DNA from: Nocardia amamiensis
Lineage (GTDB): Bacteria > Actinomycetota > Actinomycetes > Mycobacteriales > Mycobacteriaceae
NCBI RefSeq assembly: GCF_015477605.1
Contig: NZ_JADLQX010000032.1
Coordinates: forward strand, 1-64,000
Reading direction: 5' to 3'
DNA: 64,000 bases
Shown: one piece after another, positions 8,041-16,132 of the stretch
Numbering within the stretch: position 1 is the stretch's first letter
Layout: the number at the start of each line of letters is the position of its first letter
Made by a program: the position numbers and the translations under genes
Notes under the pieces: generated by a model
Database searches by the model: none
What the model was told of the DNA's origin: nothing
The model's input: only the letters and a program-made list of their open reading frames with translations

Positions 8041-8589
8041 ATGTCCACGAGGCCGCGCGACGAGCGCGACACCCGGCTCGACCACGTCACCATGGCGCTC
8101 GGCTGGGACCCGGCCACGCCCTCGCGCTGGTTCAACCGACGGAAGGACATCGATCTCAACGCCGCCGCGCTGCTGTTCGCCGCGGACCGGCTCGTCGACG
8201 TCGTCTATCACGAGCGAATCAGCTCCACCGACGGCTCGGTACGGCTGCACGGCGACAGCATCACCGGTGAGGGCGACGGCGACGACGAGGTCATCACCGT
8301 CGACCTCACCCGGATTCCCTCCGAGATCACGACAGTGCTTTTCCTCGTCACCTGCTACACCGGACAGACCTTCGAGCAGATCGACAATGCCTACTGCCGG
8401 GTGATCGACAGCGTGGCCGGTACGCAGATCGCCCGCTACGACCTGACCGGCGGCGGCGACCACACCGGCTTGGTGCTGGGCAGAGTCCGGCGCACCGACG
8501 GTGTCTGGCACTTCGACACCGTCGGCAAGGGTGTGCGGGCGCGGCATCCGGTCGAGGCGGTGCCGCTGCTCGGCGATTACGTCGGCTAG
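8041..8589 (+). CDS. TerD-family stress protein
   Basis: A 182-aa protein of the TerD/CABP fold. Visible hallmarks are LRxxxHVTMALGWDP-type features at the start, DDEVITVDLTRIPSEITTVLF in the middle and ARYDLTGGGDHTGLVLGRV toward the end. TerD proteins bind calcium and are linked to tellurite, oxidative and envelope stress. The acidic GEGDGDDE region supports calcium binding. Start is ATG 8041 with GAGGGGAA upstream. No other ter gene is nearby. The next genes on the same strand are a Rho_N protein and two small membrane proteins, so a stress-related group is possible. Confidence 0.82.
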   Translation: MSTRPRDERDTRLDHVTMALGWDPATPSRWFNRRKDIDLNAAALLFAADRLVDVVYHERISSTDGSVRLHGDSITGEGDGDDEVITVDLTRIPSEITTVLFLVTCYTGQTFEQIDNAYCRVIDSVAGTQIARYDLTGGGDHTGLVLGRVRRTDGVWHFDTVGKGVRARHPVEAVPLLGDYVG

Positions 8590-8781
8590 CGCGAGCACGG
8601 CTGCGGCCCAACGCTTTCGCCGGGCGGTACTGCGTCATCGTGGACCCGCGGGTCGTCCGGCTCCGCATCTCGTGTCGCAGGGAAGCTTCGGGCCGCCACC
8701 GCCACAGCGTCGGAAACGCAGGCGCCGATACGTCCGATTGGAATACCTGCACCCGGGTAGTCGCCATGCAGGAGGTGTGAC

Positions 8782-9111
8782 ATGCCCAAAGAATGGACGG
8801 CGAAGGAAGAGCGACAGTACGAGCACGTCAAGGACTCGGCGAAGGGCCGGGGCGCGGGCACGAAGCGCGCGAAGGAGATCGCCGCACGCACGGTGAACAA
8901 GAACCGGGCGCAGGAAGGGAAGACCAAGACCGCGAGCCGGACTTCGACCCGCGACAAGTCCCCGCAGCAGCGCGGCGGTCAGCGTTCCGGGCGCAGCGGG
9001 CCCAAGGGCCCGACCAGGGACCAGCTGTACAACGAGGCGAAGAAACGCAATATCAAGGGCCGCTCCACGATGACCAAGGGTCAGCTGGAGAAGGCGCTCG
9101 GCCGCGATTGA
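8782..9111 (+). CDS. Small basic protein with a C-terminal Rho_N (SAP-like) domain
   Basis: A 109-aa, Lys/Arg-rich protein. The N-terminal half, with EERQYEHVKDSAKGRG, resembles the small stress-associated proteins often called plasmid stabilisation or ChaB-like. Residues 78-107 (RDQLYNEAKKRNIKGRSTMT then KGQLEKAL) are a clear Rho-termination-factor N-terminal type SAP motif that binds nucleic acid. The ATG at 8782 follows AGGAGG closely. Family members are common, uncharacterised actinobacterial proteins; a nucleoid- or RNA-binding role is inference. Confidence 0.7.
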   Translation: MPKEWTAKEERQYEHVKDSAKGRGAGTKRAKEIAARTVNKNRAQEGKTKTASRTSTRDKSPQQRGGQRSGRSGPKGPTRDQLYNEAKKRNIKGRSTMTKGQLEKALGRD

Positions 9112-9162
9112 GACCGCCCGTGCGGCAGAGGGGTCGCATGCGACGAACTCCGGCTCGCCCGA

Positions 9163-9288
9163 ATGGAGATGCGACAGAAAGACAACCAGTTCAGCCGGGG
9201 GCGGGACCGCCGTCGGCTGGCTACTGCAGTGTTGCCGGTAGTTGCCGCTGCGGCGCTCGGGGCACTGGTGATCAGGGATAGGAGATGA
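9163..9288 (+). CDS. Possible 41-aa single-pass membrane miniprotein
   Basis: A short frame encodes MEMRQKDNQFSRGRDRRR followed by a hydrophobic helix (LATAVLPVVAAAALGALVI) and a terminal RDRR. The basic N-terminus, single membrane span and positive tail make a coherent small membrane protein. The stop lies 6 bases before the ATG of the next gene, so the two would be co-translated. An alternative start is ATG 9169. No clear ribosome binding site is seen, so the call is tentative. Confidence 0.4.
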   Translation: MEMRQKDNQFSRGRDRRRLATAVLPVVAAAALGALVIRDRR

Positions 9289-9294
9289 GAGAGG

Positions 9295-9690
9295 ATGAGC
9301 GGCAGCCGATCGCCCACCGGGGCGCACGGCGATGGCGCCGCGGCGCTGCGACATGCCCGCGACACCGCCCGGAAGGAACTCGACAAGGCGGTCGAAGAAC
9401 TCGGTCACAAGCTCGACGACGCCCCGTGGAGCAAGGGAAAGGCGCGCGAGGCCGTCGAGTCGACACAGCACGCGGTGTCCGAAGCTGCGCACGCGGTCTC
9501 GGACAAAGCCGAGCAAGCCAAGACAAGCGCCGCGGATCTCGCCCACCGGATTGCGGCAGCGACGCCCGCACCGCGGCTCGCGCGCGGCAGGCACGCTGCC
9601 GGAAAGTTGCGCCCGCCGCCGGTATCAGCCGTCCTTATCGCGGCAGGCGTCGCGATACTCGTGTGGCGGATCCTGCGGTCGCGGCGATGA
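9295..9690 (+). CDS. DUF3618-like small membrane protein
   Basis: A 131-aa protein. Residues 15-90 are a charged, Ala-rich amphipathic helical stretch (ARDTARKELDKAVEELGHKL, later EAAHAVSDKAEQAKTSAADL). Near the C-terminus is one membrane helix (VSAVLIAAGVAILVW) followed by RILRSRR. This layout matches DUF3618-type proteins found with holin-like and small envelope-stress proteins in actinobacteria. GAGAGAGG precedes the ATG. The function is unknown. Confidence 0.6.
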   Translation: MSGSRSPTGAHGDGAAALRHARDTARKELDKAVEELGHKLDDAPWSKGKAREAVESTQHAVSEAAHAVSDKAEQAKTSAADLAHRIAAATPAPRLARGRHAAGKLRPPPVSAVLIAAGVAILVWRILRSRR

Positions 9691-9942
9691 AGGCGGTCTA
9701 CAGCCACTCGGCCTGCTGATCGTCGGACTCGTGGCGAACGAGAATCACTTGCCAATGCTCGGGCTTCCGCCGCGAATTCATGTGTAAAACGGCCCCCGCG
9801 CCCGTTCCCGGCCGCGGGAAGGGCGCGTGTGGTCGTTGTCGCCGTTTTCGGTCGACCATTACCGTGGACCGCGATGTAATCGGGGGAGCCGCCATTCGGT
9901 GGCGGCGCCGGTCACCGGTGCGGATGGATCGAGGAGAGTGCG

Positions 9943-11313
9943 ATGGGATGGGCTGGCGCGTCGGCGATCGAGATAGCTTCCGCGGTCCGGATCGGCGGCG
10001 TGTCCCCGCTCGAGGTGGTCGACGCGCATCTGTCCCGGATCGCGGCAATCGACCACCGGATCAACGCTTTCCGTATCGTCCGGGTCGATGAGGTCCGCGC
10101 GGAAGCCCGCGCCTTGGCCACCCGCGACGACTTCCGGGATCTCCCATTGGCCGGGGTTCCGGTCGCGGTCAAGGATAATCTCGACCTCGCCGGATGCGTG
10201 ACCGGCAACGGATCCCGCGCGACGCGCCAGACCCCGGCCGAAGCCGACAGTGAACTGGTTCGCCGGCTACGCGCGGCCGGGGCCCTCCTGATCGGCAAGA
10301 CCAACGTGCCGGAACTGTGCCAGTGGCCGGTCACCGAAAGCGCCGCGCACGGCAGCACCCGCAACCCGTGGCAGCTCGAGCACACTCCAGGTGGGTCGAC
10401 CGGCGGCGGCGCCGCAGCCGTCAGTAGCGGAATGGCCGCGCTCGCAATCGGTTCCGATGGCGGAGGGTCGATCCGGATACCGTCGTCCTGCTGTGGACTG
10501 ATCGGCCTGAAACCCGGCGACGACGTAGTCCCACGTCCCCCGGAACTGGGCACGAACTGGCTTGGGATCTCCACCTTCGGACCACTCGCCACCACCGTCG
10601 CCGACGCCGCGCTGCTACTCGACGTACTCGCCGCCGTCGACGAATACCGGGACCCCGCACCACCAACGTATCCGCTGCGAATCGGCATGACCGTGCAGCC
10701 ACCGGTCCTCGGAGCGTCCGTGGCGCCCCCGGTCCGCACCGTGCTGCACGCCGCGGCGGAAGCGCTGCGCGCAGCGGGCCACACCGTCACCGAAGCACCG
10801 CCGCCCTGGCGTCCGCAGGACACCCTCGGATTCCTCGCACGCTACTTCGCCGGTGTCGCCGAAGACACCACCGATCTGAGCTGGGAGCTACTCGAACCGC
10901 TCACCCGCAAGGTGGCGCGCACCGGACGGCTGATCACCCGACTGCGCCGTGTCCCCGACGCTCCTCCGCCCCGGCAGTCCGCACGATTCGCGGCCTGGTT
11001 CACCGAATACGATCTCCTGCTGACCCCCACCCTGGCGACTCCTCCGGTCCCGATCGGCGCCTTCGCCGGACAAGGGCTTGTGCAAACCGTGCTCCACGTG
11101 CCGCGATTCATTCCCTTCACACCGCCGTTCAATACCGTCCGCTATCCGGCGATGTCCATCCCCGCCGGCCACTCGGACGATGGACTACCCATCGGCATCC
11201 AGCTCGCCGCGGCACCGGGCGGCGAATCCACGCTTCTCGGCGTCGCCGCGCAACTGGAAGAGATACGTCCCTGGCCACGCCACGCCTCCCTCGACCATGC
11301 GGCACCCCAATAG
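9943..11313 (+). CDS. Amidase-signature family hydrolase
   Basis: A 456-aa protein. The catalytic Lys77 lies in GVPVAVKDN. The signature runs from HTPGGSTGGGAAAV (Ser152, the cis-Ser position) to SDGGGSIRIPSS (nucleophile Ser176); their spacing of 24 equals that of the family. The second Ser of the usual GGSSGG is Thr here, and GGSAA is GGGAA. The family hydrolyses amides; the substrate cannot be told. It is shorter and lacks neighbours of the GatCAB complex, so a GatA role is unlikely. The start at ATG 9943 has GAGGAG upstream. Confidence 0.9.
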   Translation: MGWAGASAIEIASAVRIGGVSPLEVVDAHLSRIAAIDHRINAFRIVRVDEVRAEARALATRDDFRDLPLAGVPVAVKDNLDLAGCVTGNGSRATRQTPAEADSELVRRLRAAGALLIGKTNVPELCQWPVTESAAHGSTRNPWQLEHTPGGSTGGGAAAVSSGMAALAIGSDGGGSIRIPSSCCGLIGLKPGDDVVPRPPELGTNWLGISTFGPLATTVADAALLLDVLAAVDEYRDPAPPTYPLRIGMTVQPPVLGASVAPPVRTVLHAAAEALRAAGHTVTEAPPPWRPQDTLGFLARYFAGVAEDTTDLSWELLEPLTRKVARTGRLITRLRRVPDAPPPRQSARFAAWFTEYDLLLTPTLATPPVPIGAFAGQGLVQTVLHVPRFIPFTPPFNTVRYPAMSIPAGHSDDGLPIGIQLAAAPGGESTLLGVAAQLEEIRPWPRHASLDHAAPQ

Positions 11314-11362
11314 CCGCGAACGCCGCACGGCCGTGAACAAGTGACCCCTATCCGGCTCGACG

Positions 11363-12226
11363 TCACCGAAGGGGTGTGAGCGTCGCCTGCAGGGTGTCCG
11401 CCAAAGGCACGGGCGGCCTGCCGAGCAAGCGCGCGAGAGTGGCGTCGGTCGACGCGAAATGACCAAGCCGGCTCGCGGCGAACAGGCCGAGGAAAAGGTC
11501 GGCCGCCGACTCCGGCAGGCCGCGGGCGAGCAGGCTCGCGCGATACTCGGCCTCGGTGACGACGACCCGGCGGATCGGACGCCCCGTGAGCCGCGCGCCG
11601 ATCGCCGCGACGCCCGTCATGTCGATTGCCTCGGAGCCGGTGAGCGCGGGAGTCATGCCGTCGAGCTCGTCCTCGGTGAGCGCAAGCGCCGCCACTTCGG
11701 CGAGGTCCGCGTGCGCGGTCCACGCGACCGGCCCGTCCTCCGGCGCGATCAGCTCCCCGGTACGCACGGCCGCTTCCAGCAGCATGGCCGCCGACGCGGC
11801 GTAGAAGCCGTTGCGCAGCGCGGTGAAGGCAACGCCGCAGTCCCGCAACGCAGCCTCGGTGACGGCATGGTCCGGCATCGGCGGGAATGGAGAAGACCGA
11901 TTCGCGCCCATGTGGCTGGTGTAGACGACGCGCTCGGCCCCGACGGCTACCGCTGCCTCGATGGCCGCGCGGTGATGGCGCACCGCTGCTGCGCCCGTGC
12001 TGTCGGTCGACACCACGAGGATTTTCGACGCGCCCTCGAAGGCGTGCGCGAGGCCGGTGGGGTCGGCGAAATCGCCACGGCGGACCCGCACACCCCGTTC
12101 TTCCAGATGGCGCGCCCTTTCCGGGTCGCGCACGCTGACGCCGATCTGCGCTGCGGGGACGCGCTCGAGCAGGTGCTCGGTGACTGCCCTGCCGAGCTTC
12201 CCGTTGGCTCCGGTGACGATGATCAT
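11363..12226 (-). CDS. NmrA-like NAD(P)-binding oxidoreductase (atypical SDR)
   Basis: A 287-aa protein starting MIIVTGANGKLGRAV, a GxxGxxG Rossmann motif of the NmrA/QorB type. It also has VRDPERARHLEERGV (the residue set after beta-2 that selects NADP) and FTALRNGFYAASAAML, the usual mid-chain motif. It lacks the YxxxK pair of classical SDRs. Relatives include NADPH:quinone oxidoreductase 2 and redox sensors. Start ATG 12226 is preceded by AGGAGG. It is divergent from a TetR gene with an 87-bp shared promoter containing two inverted repeats, so it is the likely target of that repressor. Confidence 0.85.
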   Translation of the reverse strand: MIIVTGANGKLGRAVTEHLLERVPAAQIGVSVRDPERARHLEERGVRVRRGDFADPTGLAHAFEGASKILVVSTDSTGAAAVRHHRAAIEAAVAVGAERVVYTSHMGANRSSPFPPMPDHAVTEAALRDCGVAFTALRNGFYAASAAMLLEAAVRTGELIAPEDGPVAWTAHADLAEVAALALTEDELDGMTPALTGSEAIDMTGVAAIGARLTGRPIRRVVVTEAEYRASLLARGLPESAADLFLGLFAASRLGHFASTDATLARLLGRPPVPLADTLQATLTPLR

Positions 12227-12247
12227 GGCGACCTCCTGGCGTTTCCA

Positions 12248-12271
12248 GTGATAACAATTGGACAGTATCAC
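12248..12271. promoter_or_regulatory. Candidate TetR operator, NmrA-proximal
   Basis: GTGATA, twelve bases, TATCAC: an inverted repeat about 22 bp upstream of the NmrA-like start. It shares GATA/TATC halves with the second repeat at 12286, which suggests that one dimeric repressor binds both. Confidence 0.45.
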
Positions 12272-12285
12272 TGCAAACAATCGTC

Positions 12286-12304
12286 GATAACAGTTTTCGT
12301 TATC
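12286..12304. promoter_or_regulatory. Candidate TetR operator, TetR-proximal
   Basis: GATAAC, seven bases, GTTATC: an inverted repeat ending 9 bp before the TetR-type start codon, suited to autorepression. The region is markedly AT-rich for this chromosome. Confidence 0.5.
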
Positions 12305-12313
12305 ATTGGAATC

Positions 12314-13024
12314 ATGGACGGCAGTGAGGGTGCATCCGCCGAGGCACACCGCGAGCGCATCGTCGAGGCGGCGGCCCGGCTGCTGAGCGAAGGCGGACCG
12401 GACGCGGTCTCGACGCGCGCCGTGAGCGCTGCGGCGGGAGTCCAGCCGCCCACCATCTATCGGCTGTTCGGCGACAAACAGGGCCTGCTCGACGCCGTTG
12501 TCACCCACGGCTTCACCGCCTACTTGGCCAGCAAGTCCACCCTCGAACCCGCCGTGGATCCGGTGGATGATCTCCGCGCCGGATGGGATCTGCACGTCGG
12601 ACTCGGCCTGGCCAACCCGGCGCTGTACGCGCTGATGTACAGCAGGCCCCGCCCGGAAGGAGCCGCACCGGCCGCGCGCGCCGCCTTCGAGGTGCTCGCC
12701 GAGCGCATCCGGCGCATCGCCGCCGCCGGCCGGCTACGTGTGCCCGAGGATCGCGCCGCTGCCTTGATCCACGCGGCCGGGTCCGGGACGACACTCACCT
12801 TGATCGCCACCCCCGAGGCCGCCCGTGATCCGGAACTGTCCCGAACCGCCCGCGAGGCGATCATCGCCGCGATCACCACGGACGCCCCCGCCGCCGCGAC
12901 CCGCGGACCCGTCGCCGCCGCCGTCACGCTCCGCGCGGTGTTGCCGCAGACCGACGCCTTGACCGACCCCGAACGTGGCCTCATGCGGGAATGGCTCGAC
13001 CGAATCGCCAACGCGGGCAGCTGA
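12314..13024 (+). CDS. TetR/AcrR-family transcriptional regulator
   Basis: A 236-aa protein. Residues 12-55 are the TetR helix-turn-helix (RIVEAAARLLSEGGPDAVST, then QPPTIYRLFGDKQGLLDAVV). The C-terminal ligand domain is unassigned but contains the common PALYALMYSRP motif seen in actinobacterial relatives. It probably represses itself and the divergent NmrA-like oxidoreductase through the two GATA/TATC inverted repeats. The ligand is unknown. Confidence 0.9.
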   Translation: MDGSEGASAEAHRERIVEAAARLLSEGGPDAVSTRAVSAAAGVQPPTIYRLFGDKQGLLDAVVTHGFTAYLASKSTLEPAVDPVDDLRAGWDLHVGLGLANPALYALMYSRPRPEGAAPAARAAFEVLAERIRRIAAAGRLRVPEDRAAALIHAAGSGTTLTLIATPEAARDPELSRTAREAIIAAITTDAPAAATRGPVAAAVTLRAVLPQTDALTDPERGLMREWLDRIANAGS

Positions 13025-13190
13025 TCGCGGCGATCCGGTGACCGTGCAACGGGACTACCGGACGACACGATGCGGTAAGTTGACCGGCGGAATGCTCGCT
13101 CGGCACCGTGCCGGTGTGTGCTGGAGGCACGAGCCCAGCGAAGGTCGACGTGGCGTACTGCCGAGGACACGCCGCCGACACGGGAGGTAG

Positions 13191-13562
13191 ATGGTGAATT
13201 CCGAAGGCGCGCCCCGGGCGCTGGAGGTCCAGGTGCGATCCGCGGACGACGTGGTGATCGTCACCGTGCACGGCGAAATCGACATGGCGTCGGCTCCGCT
13301 CCTGCAAGCGGCGCTGGACGAAGTGCTGCGTGGTACGCCACCCGCCGTCGTGGTCGATATGTCGAACGTCGGATTCCTGGGCTCCGCGGGCCTGAGCGTG
13401 CTGGTGGCCGCCTCGGAAGCCGCCGGTTCCGGGGGGTTGCGCGTGGTCCCCAGCGACGCGGCGCGCAGGCCGATCGAGCTGACCGCGTTGGACCAGTTGC
13501 TCAGGGTGTTCGGCACCGTCGAGGAGGCACTGGCGGTCGACGACACCCCGCCCCCGCGCTGA
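13191..13562 (+). CDS. STAS-domain anti-anti-sigma factor
   Basis: A 123-aa single STAS domain. VTVHGEIDMASAPLL is the first core motif. VVVDMSNVGFLGSAGLSVL holds the phosphorylatable serine (Ser65) in place of the DSSG serine of SpoIIAA. GGGAGG precedes ATG 13191. Such proteins bind and inactivate anti-sigma kinases of the RsbW type when dephosphorylated. No kinase or sigma gene is adjacent, so its partner is elsewhere. Confidence 0.88.
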   Translation: MVNSEGAPRALEVQVRSADDVVIVTVHGEIDMASAPLLQAALDEVLRGTPPAVVVDMSNVGFLGSAGLSVLVAASEAAGSGGLRVVPSDAARRPIELTALDQLLRVFGTVEEALAVDDTPPPR

Positions 13563-13679
13563 GCTTCACGGCGCCGCATCGGCGCCGCACACGCACGCCT
13601 GCGGTTTCAGCCACGCGTTCTCGGGTACCTGACCGGACGTCGGCATCGTGTCGACTCGAGCACGCCGGGAGGAGGCCGG

Positions 13680-15032
13680 ATGGCAGACAACCGCGAACAC
13701 CGACTGGTGGGGGTGCCCGCGGTGGCGGCATTGGCGGATCTCGGATTCGCCTCGGTGGCGTCCGGAGTGATCGCCCGACGACGGCCGGTGCTGGGCTTAC
13801 TGGAACGCACCGGCGCCGATGCCAGGGCGATCGAGCGCGTGCGGCAGCTACGCCGCGAATTCGGCGCAGGCCCGGTCGAACTGGTGGTGCCGGGACGGCG
13901 GATCGTGGTGATTCTCGACCCGGCCGACGTCGGCCGGGTGCTCGCCGACGCACCGACCCCCTTTCACCCCGCCAATCGGGAGAAGCGTGCCGCACTGCGG
14001 CAGTTCCAGCCGCACGGCGTCCTGCTGTCCGACGGTCCGATCCGCGCCCAGCGACGAGGGTTGAACGAGGCCGCACTCGACAGCGGGGAGCCGCTGCATC
14101 GTCTCGCGGGGCCCTTCGCGGCGGCGATCGCGGAGGAGGCGCAGGAGATGATCGTGTCGGCACTGCATCGTGGACACATGGACGCGCGGCACTTCACCAT
14201 CCAGTGGTGGCGGCTCGTCCGGCGAATCGTGCTCGGCGAACGGGGACGCGACGACACCGTGCTCACCGACGAACTCTCCCGATTGCGCTCGGCGGGCAAT
14301 TGGTCGTTCCTGGCTCCGGCCCATCGCAGGCAGCGTGACCAGTTCACCAATCGCCTCTACCGGCATGTGGAGTCCGCTTCACCCGACAGTCTCGCCGGCG
14401 CGCTGGCCGCGGTCCCCGCGGGCGGCGCCGTCGACCCCGTCGGGCAGATTCCGCACTGGCTGTTCGCCTTCGACGCCGCGGGTATCGCGCTCAGCCGTGC
14501 GCTGGCGGTGCTCAGCACCCATCCGGAACACAATGCTCGCGCGCTCGACGATGCCATCGATCCCGAACGCGTCGACGTGCGCGCCTATCTACGTGCCTGC
14601 GTACTCGAGTCGGTGCGGTTGTGGCCGACCACGCCCATGTTGCTGCGCGACATCACCGCCGACACGCAATGGCGGGACGGCGACGAACGTTTCACCATCG
14701 CGGCGGGCGCCGCGCTGATGATCGCGGTCGCTGCCTTCCACCGGGACGCCGAGCTGCTGCCCTTCGCCGACGCCTTCGTCCCGGACATCTGGCTCGACGG
14801 CCGCGCCGAACAGTACCCGCAACTCGTGCCGTTCAGCGCGGGCCCGGCCGACTGCCCTGGCCGCAACCTGGTCCTCTTCGTCACCAGCACGCTGCTCGCA
14901 CACCTGTTGACGGCGGCGGACTTCCGGCTGCGCTCCACGCCGCGGCCGCACCCGGACGCGCCGCTGCCGGTGACCTTGAACAACTTCGGCCTCGACTTCG
15001 CCGTCGAGCCGTGCATGACACAGACCGGCTAG
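13680..15032 (+). CDS. Cytochrome P450
   Basis: A 450-aa P450. The heme loop FSAGPADCPGRNL fits FxxGxxxCxG, with the axial ligand at Cys392; ESVR at 310-313 is the K-helix ExxR. The I-helix reads WLFAFDAAGIALSRAL with Asp265. The usual acid-alcohol pair (Asp/Glu-Thr) that delivers protons to bound oxygen is missing; the region is D-A-A-G-I-A. The same substitution occurs in a group of P450s I recall from actinobacteria and proteobacteria, so it is probably functional but may use another oxygen-activation route. The ATG has GGAGGAGG upstream. There is no ferredoxin gene nearby. Confidence 0.92.
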   Translation: MADNREHRLVGVPAVAALADLGFASVASGVIARRRPVLGLLERTGADARAIERVRQLRREFGAGPVELVVPGRRIVVILDPADVGRVLADAPTPFHPANREKRAALRQFQPHGVLLSDGPIRAQRRGLNEAALDSGEPLHRLAGPFAAAIAEEAQEMIVSALHRGHMDARHFTIQWWRLVRRIVLGERGRDDTVLTDELSRLRSAGNWSFLAPAHRRQRDQFTNRLYRHVESASPDSLAGALAAVPAGGAVDPVGQIPHWLFAFDAAGIALSRALAVLSTHPEHNARALDDAIDPERVDVRAYLRACVLESVRLWPTTPMLLRDITADTQWRDGDERFTIAAGAALMIAVAAFHRDAELLPFADAFVPDIWLDGRAEQYPQLVPFSAGPADCPGRNLVLFVTSTLLAHLLTAADFRLRSTPRPHPDAPLPVTLNNFGLDFAVEPCMTQTG

Positions 15033-15085
15033 CTCGCGCCCTGTCGCGGAACGGATGCTGCCGCGATAGCTGTCATGATCGAGGG

Positions 15086-16045
15086 ATGCTGGAAACCTCC
15101 GCGCGGCTGTTGCGGCTGCTGTCGCTCTTGCAGATGCGCCGCGACTGGACCGGGCCCGCGCTGGCCGAGCGGCTCGGCGTCTCCACCAGAACGGTGCGCA
15201 CCGACATCGAGCGGTTGCGTACCCTCGGGTACCCGGTGCACGCCACGCCCGGCGTTGCGGGCGGGTACCGGCTCGGAGCCGGGTCGGCGCTGCCGCCGCT
15301 GCTGCTCGATGACGAGGAAGCGGTCGCGGTGGCGGTCGGGCTGGTCACCGCCGCCAATGGCGCGGTCACCGGCATCGAGGAGACATCGGTCCGGGCGCTG
15401 GCGAAGCTGCAGCAGGTGCTGCCCGCACGATTGCGGCAACGGGTCGAGACGCTGACATCGGCCACCGTGCATGTGCCCGGTCGCGGAGAGCCGACTGTGG
15501 ACGCGGCGGTACTCACGGCGGTCGCAGGCGCGATCCGGGCGAGCGAACGACTGCGCTTCGACTACGAAACCCATTCGGGGGCCTCGTCCCGGCGGGATGT
15601 GGAACCGCACCGGATGGTGCACTTGCGAGGCCGCTGGTACCTGGTCGCCTGGGACGTCGCGCGCGACGACTGGCGCACCTTCCGCGTCGACCGGATCACG
15701 CCGAAGATTCCGAACGGTCCCCGGTTCACCCCGCGCGCCGTACCCGAGCAGGAGATCGCCGAGCGGGTAGAGCGCGGGGTCGACGCGGCTACGTGGCGCT
15801 ATCGCGCCCGTGTGCGCATGGCCGCGCCTGCGCAGGCGATCCGGGCGCGCCTACCCGCGGCGGTGGAGGTCGAGCCGGACGGTCCACAGCACTGTGTTGT
15901 GCATGTGGGTTCGGATTCGCCGCAGCTGCTGACGTTGTACCTGGGCCTCGCCGACGTCGACTTCGAAGTCTTGGACGCGCCGGCGCTCGCCGAGCATCTC
16001 GTCGCAACCGCGGCACGATTTCAGCGCGCGGCGGGACAGGGATAG
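15086..16045 (+). CDS. HTH and WYL-domain transcriptional regulator
   Basis: A 319-aa protein. Residues 5-60 are a DeoR/HTH_11 winged helix (RLLRLLSLLQMRRDWTG, then LAERLGVSTRTVRTDIERLR). The middle is a WYL domain (HLRGRWYLVAWDVARDDWRT FRVDRI), and the C-terminus is a WCX extension. WYL domains sense nucleotides or nucleic acid in some members. It follows the P450 by 53 bases on the same strand, but no operator is visible. The start is ATG 15086 with GAGGG immediately upstream. Confidence 0.88.
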   Translation: MLETSARLLRLLSLLQMRRDWTGPALAERLGVSTRTVRTDIERLRTLGYPVHATPGVAGGYRLGAGSALPPLLLDDEEAVAVAVGLVTAANGAVTGIEETSVRALAKLQQVLPARLRQRVETLTSATVHVPGRGEPTVDAAVLTAVAGAIRASERLRFDYETHSGASSRRDVEPHRMVHLRGRWYLVAWDVARDDWRTFRVDRITPKIPNGPRFTPRAVPEQEIAERVERGVDAATWRYRARVRMAAPAQAIRARLPAAVEVEPDGPQHCVVHVGSDSPQLLTLYLGLADVDFEVLDAPALAEHLVATAARFQRAAGQG

Positions 16046-16076
16046 CGCCGGGACCAACGCGATTCGCGTGACAGGC

Positions 16077-16119
16077 CATCGGCCGCGCTCGGCAAACGGA
16101 ATACCGAGCGCGGCCGATG
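16077..16119. terminator. Perfect 16-bp hairpin, bidirectional terminator
   Basis: CATCGGCCGCGCTCGG, an 11-base loop, and the exact reverse complement. It lies between the convergent WYL gene and the glycine-rich secreted protein gene. There is no T-run; strong stems of this kind are taken to terminate transcription in actinobacteria. Confidence 0.75.
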
Positions 16120-16132
16120 CGGAAACTCTTGC

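Noticed and set aside
7805..8041. 78-codon plus-strand frame before terD with a hydrophobic stretch
   Set aside because: It has no good ribosome binding site, ends in Arg-rich residues and stops inside the terD start; a shadow or chance frame is more likely.
12286..12304. Rho-independent terminator between NmrA and TetR genes
   Set aside because: The genes are divergent, so a terminator makes no sense there; an operator fits better.
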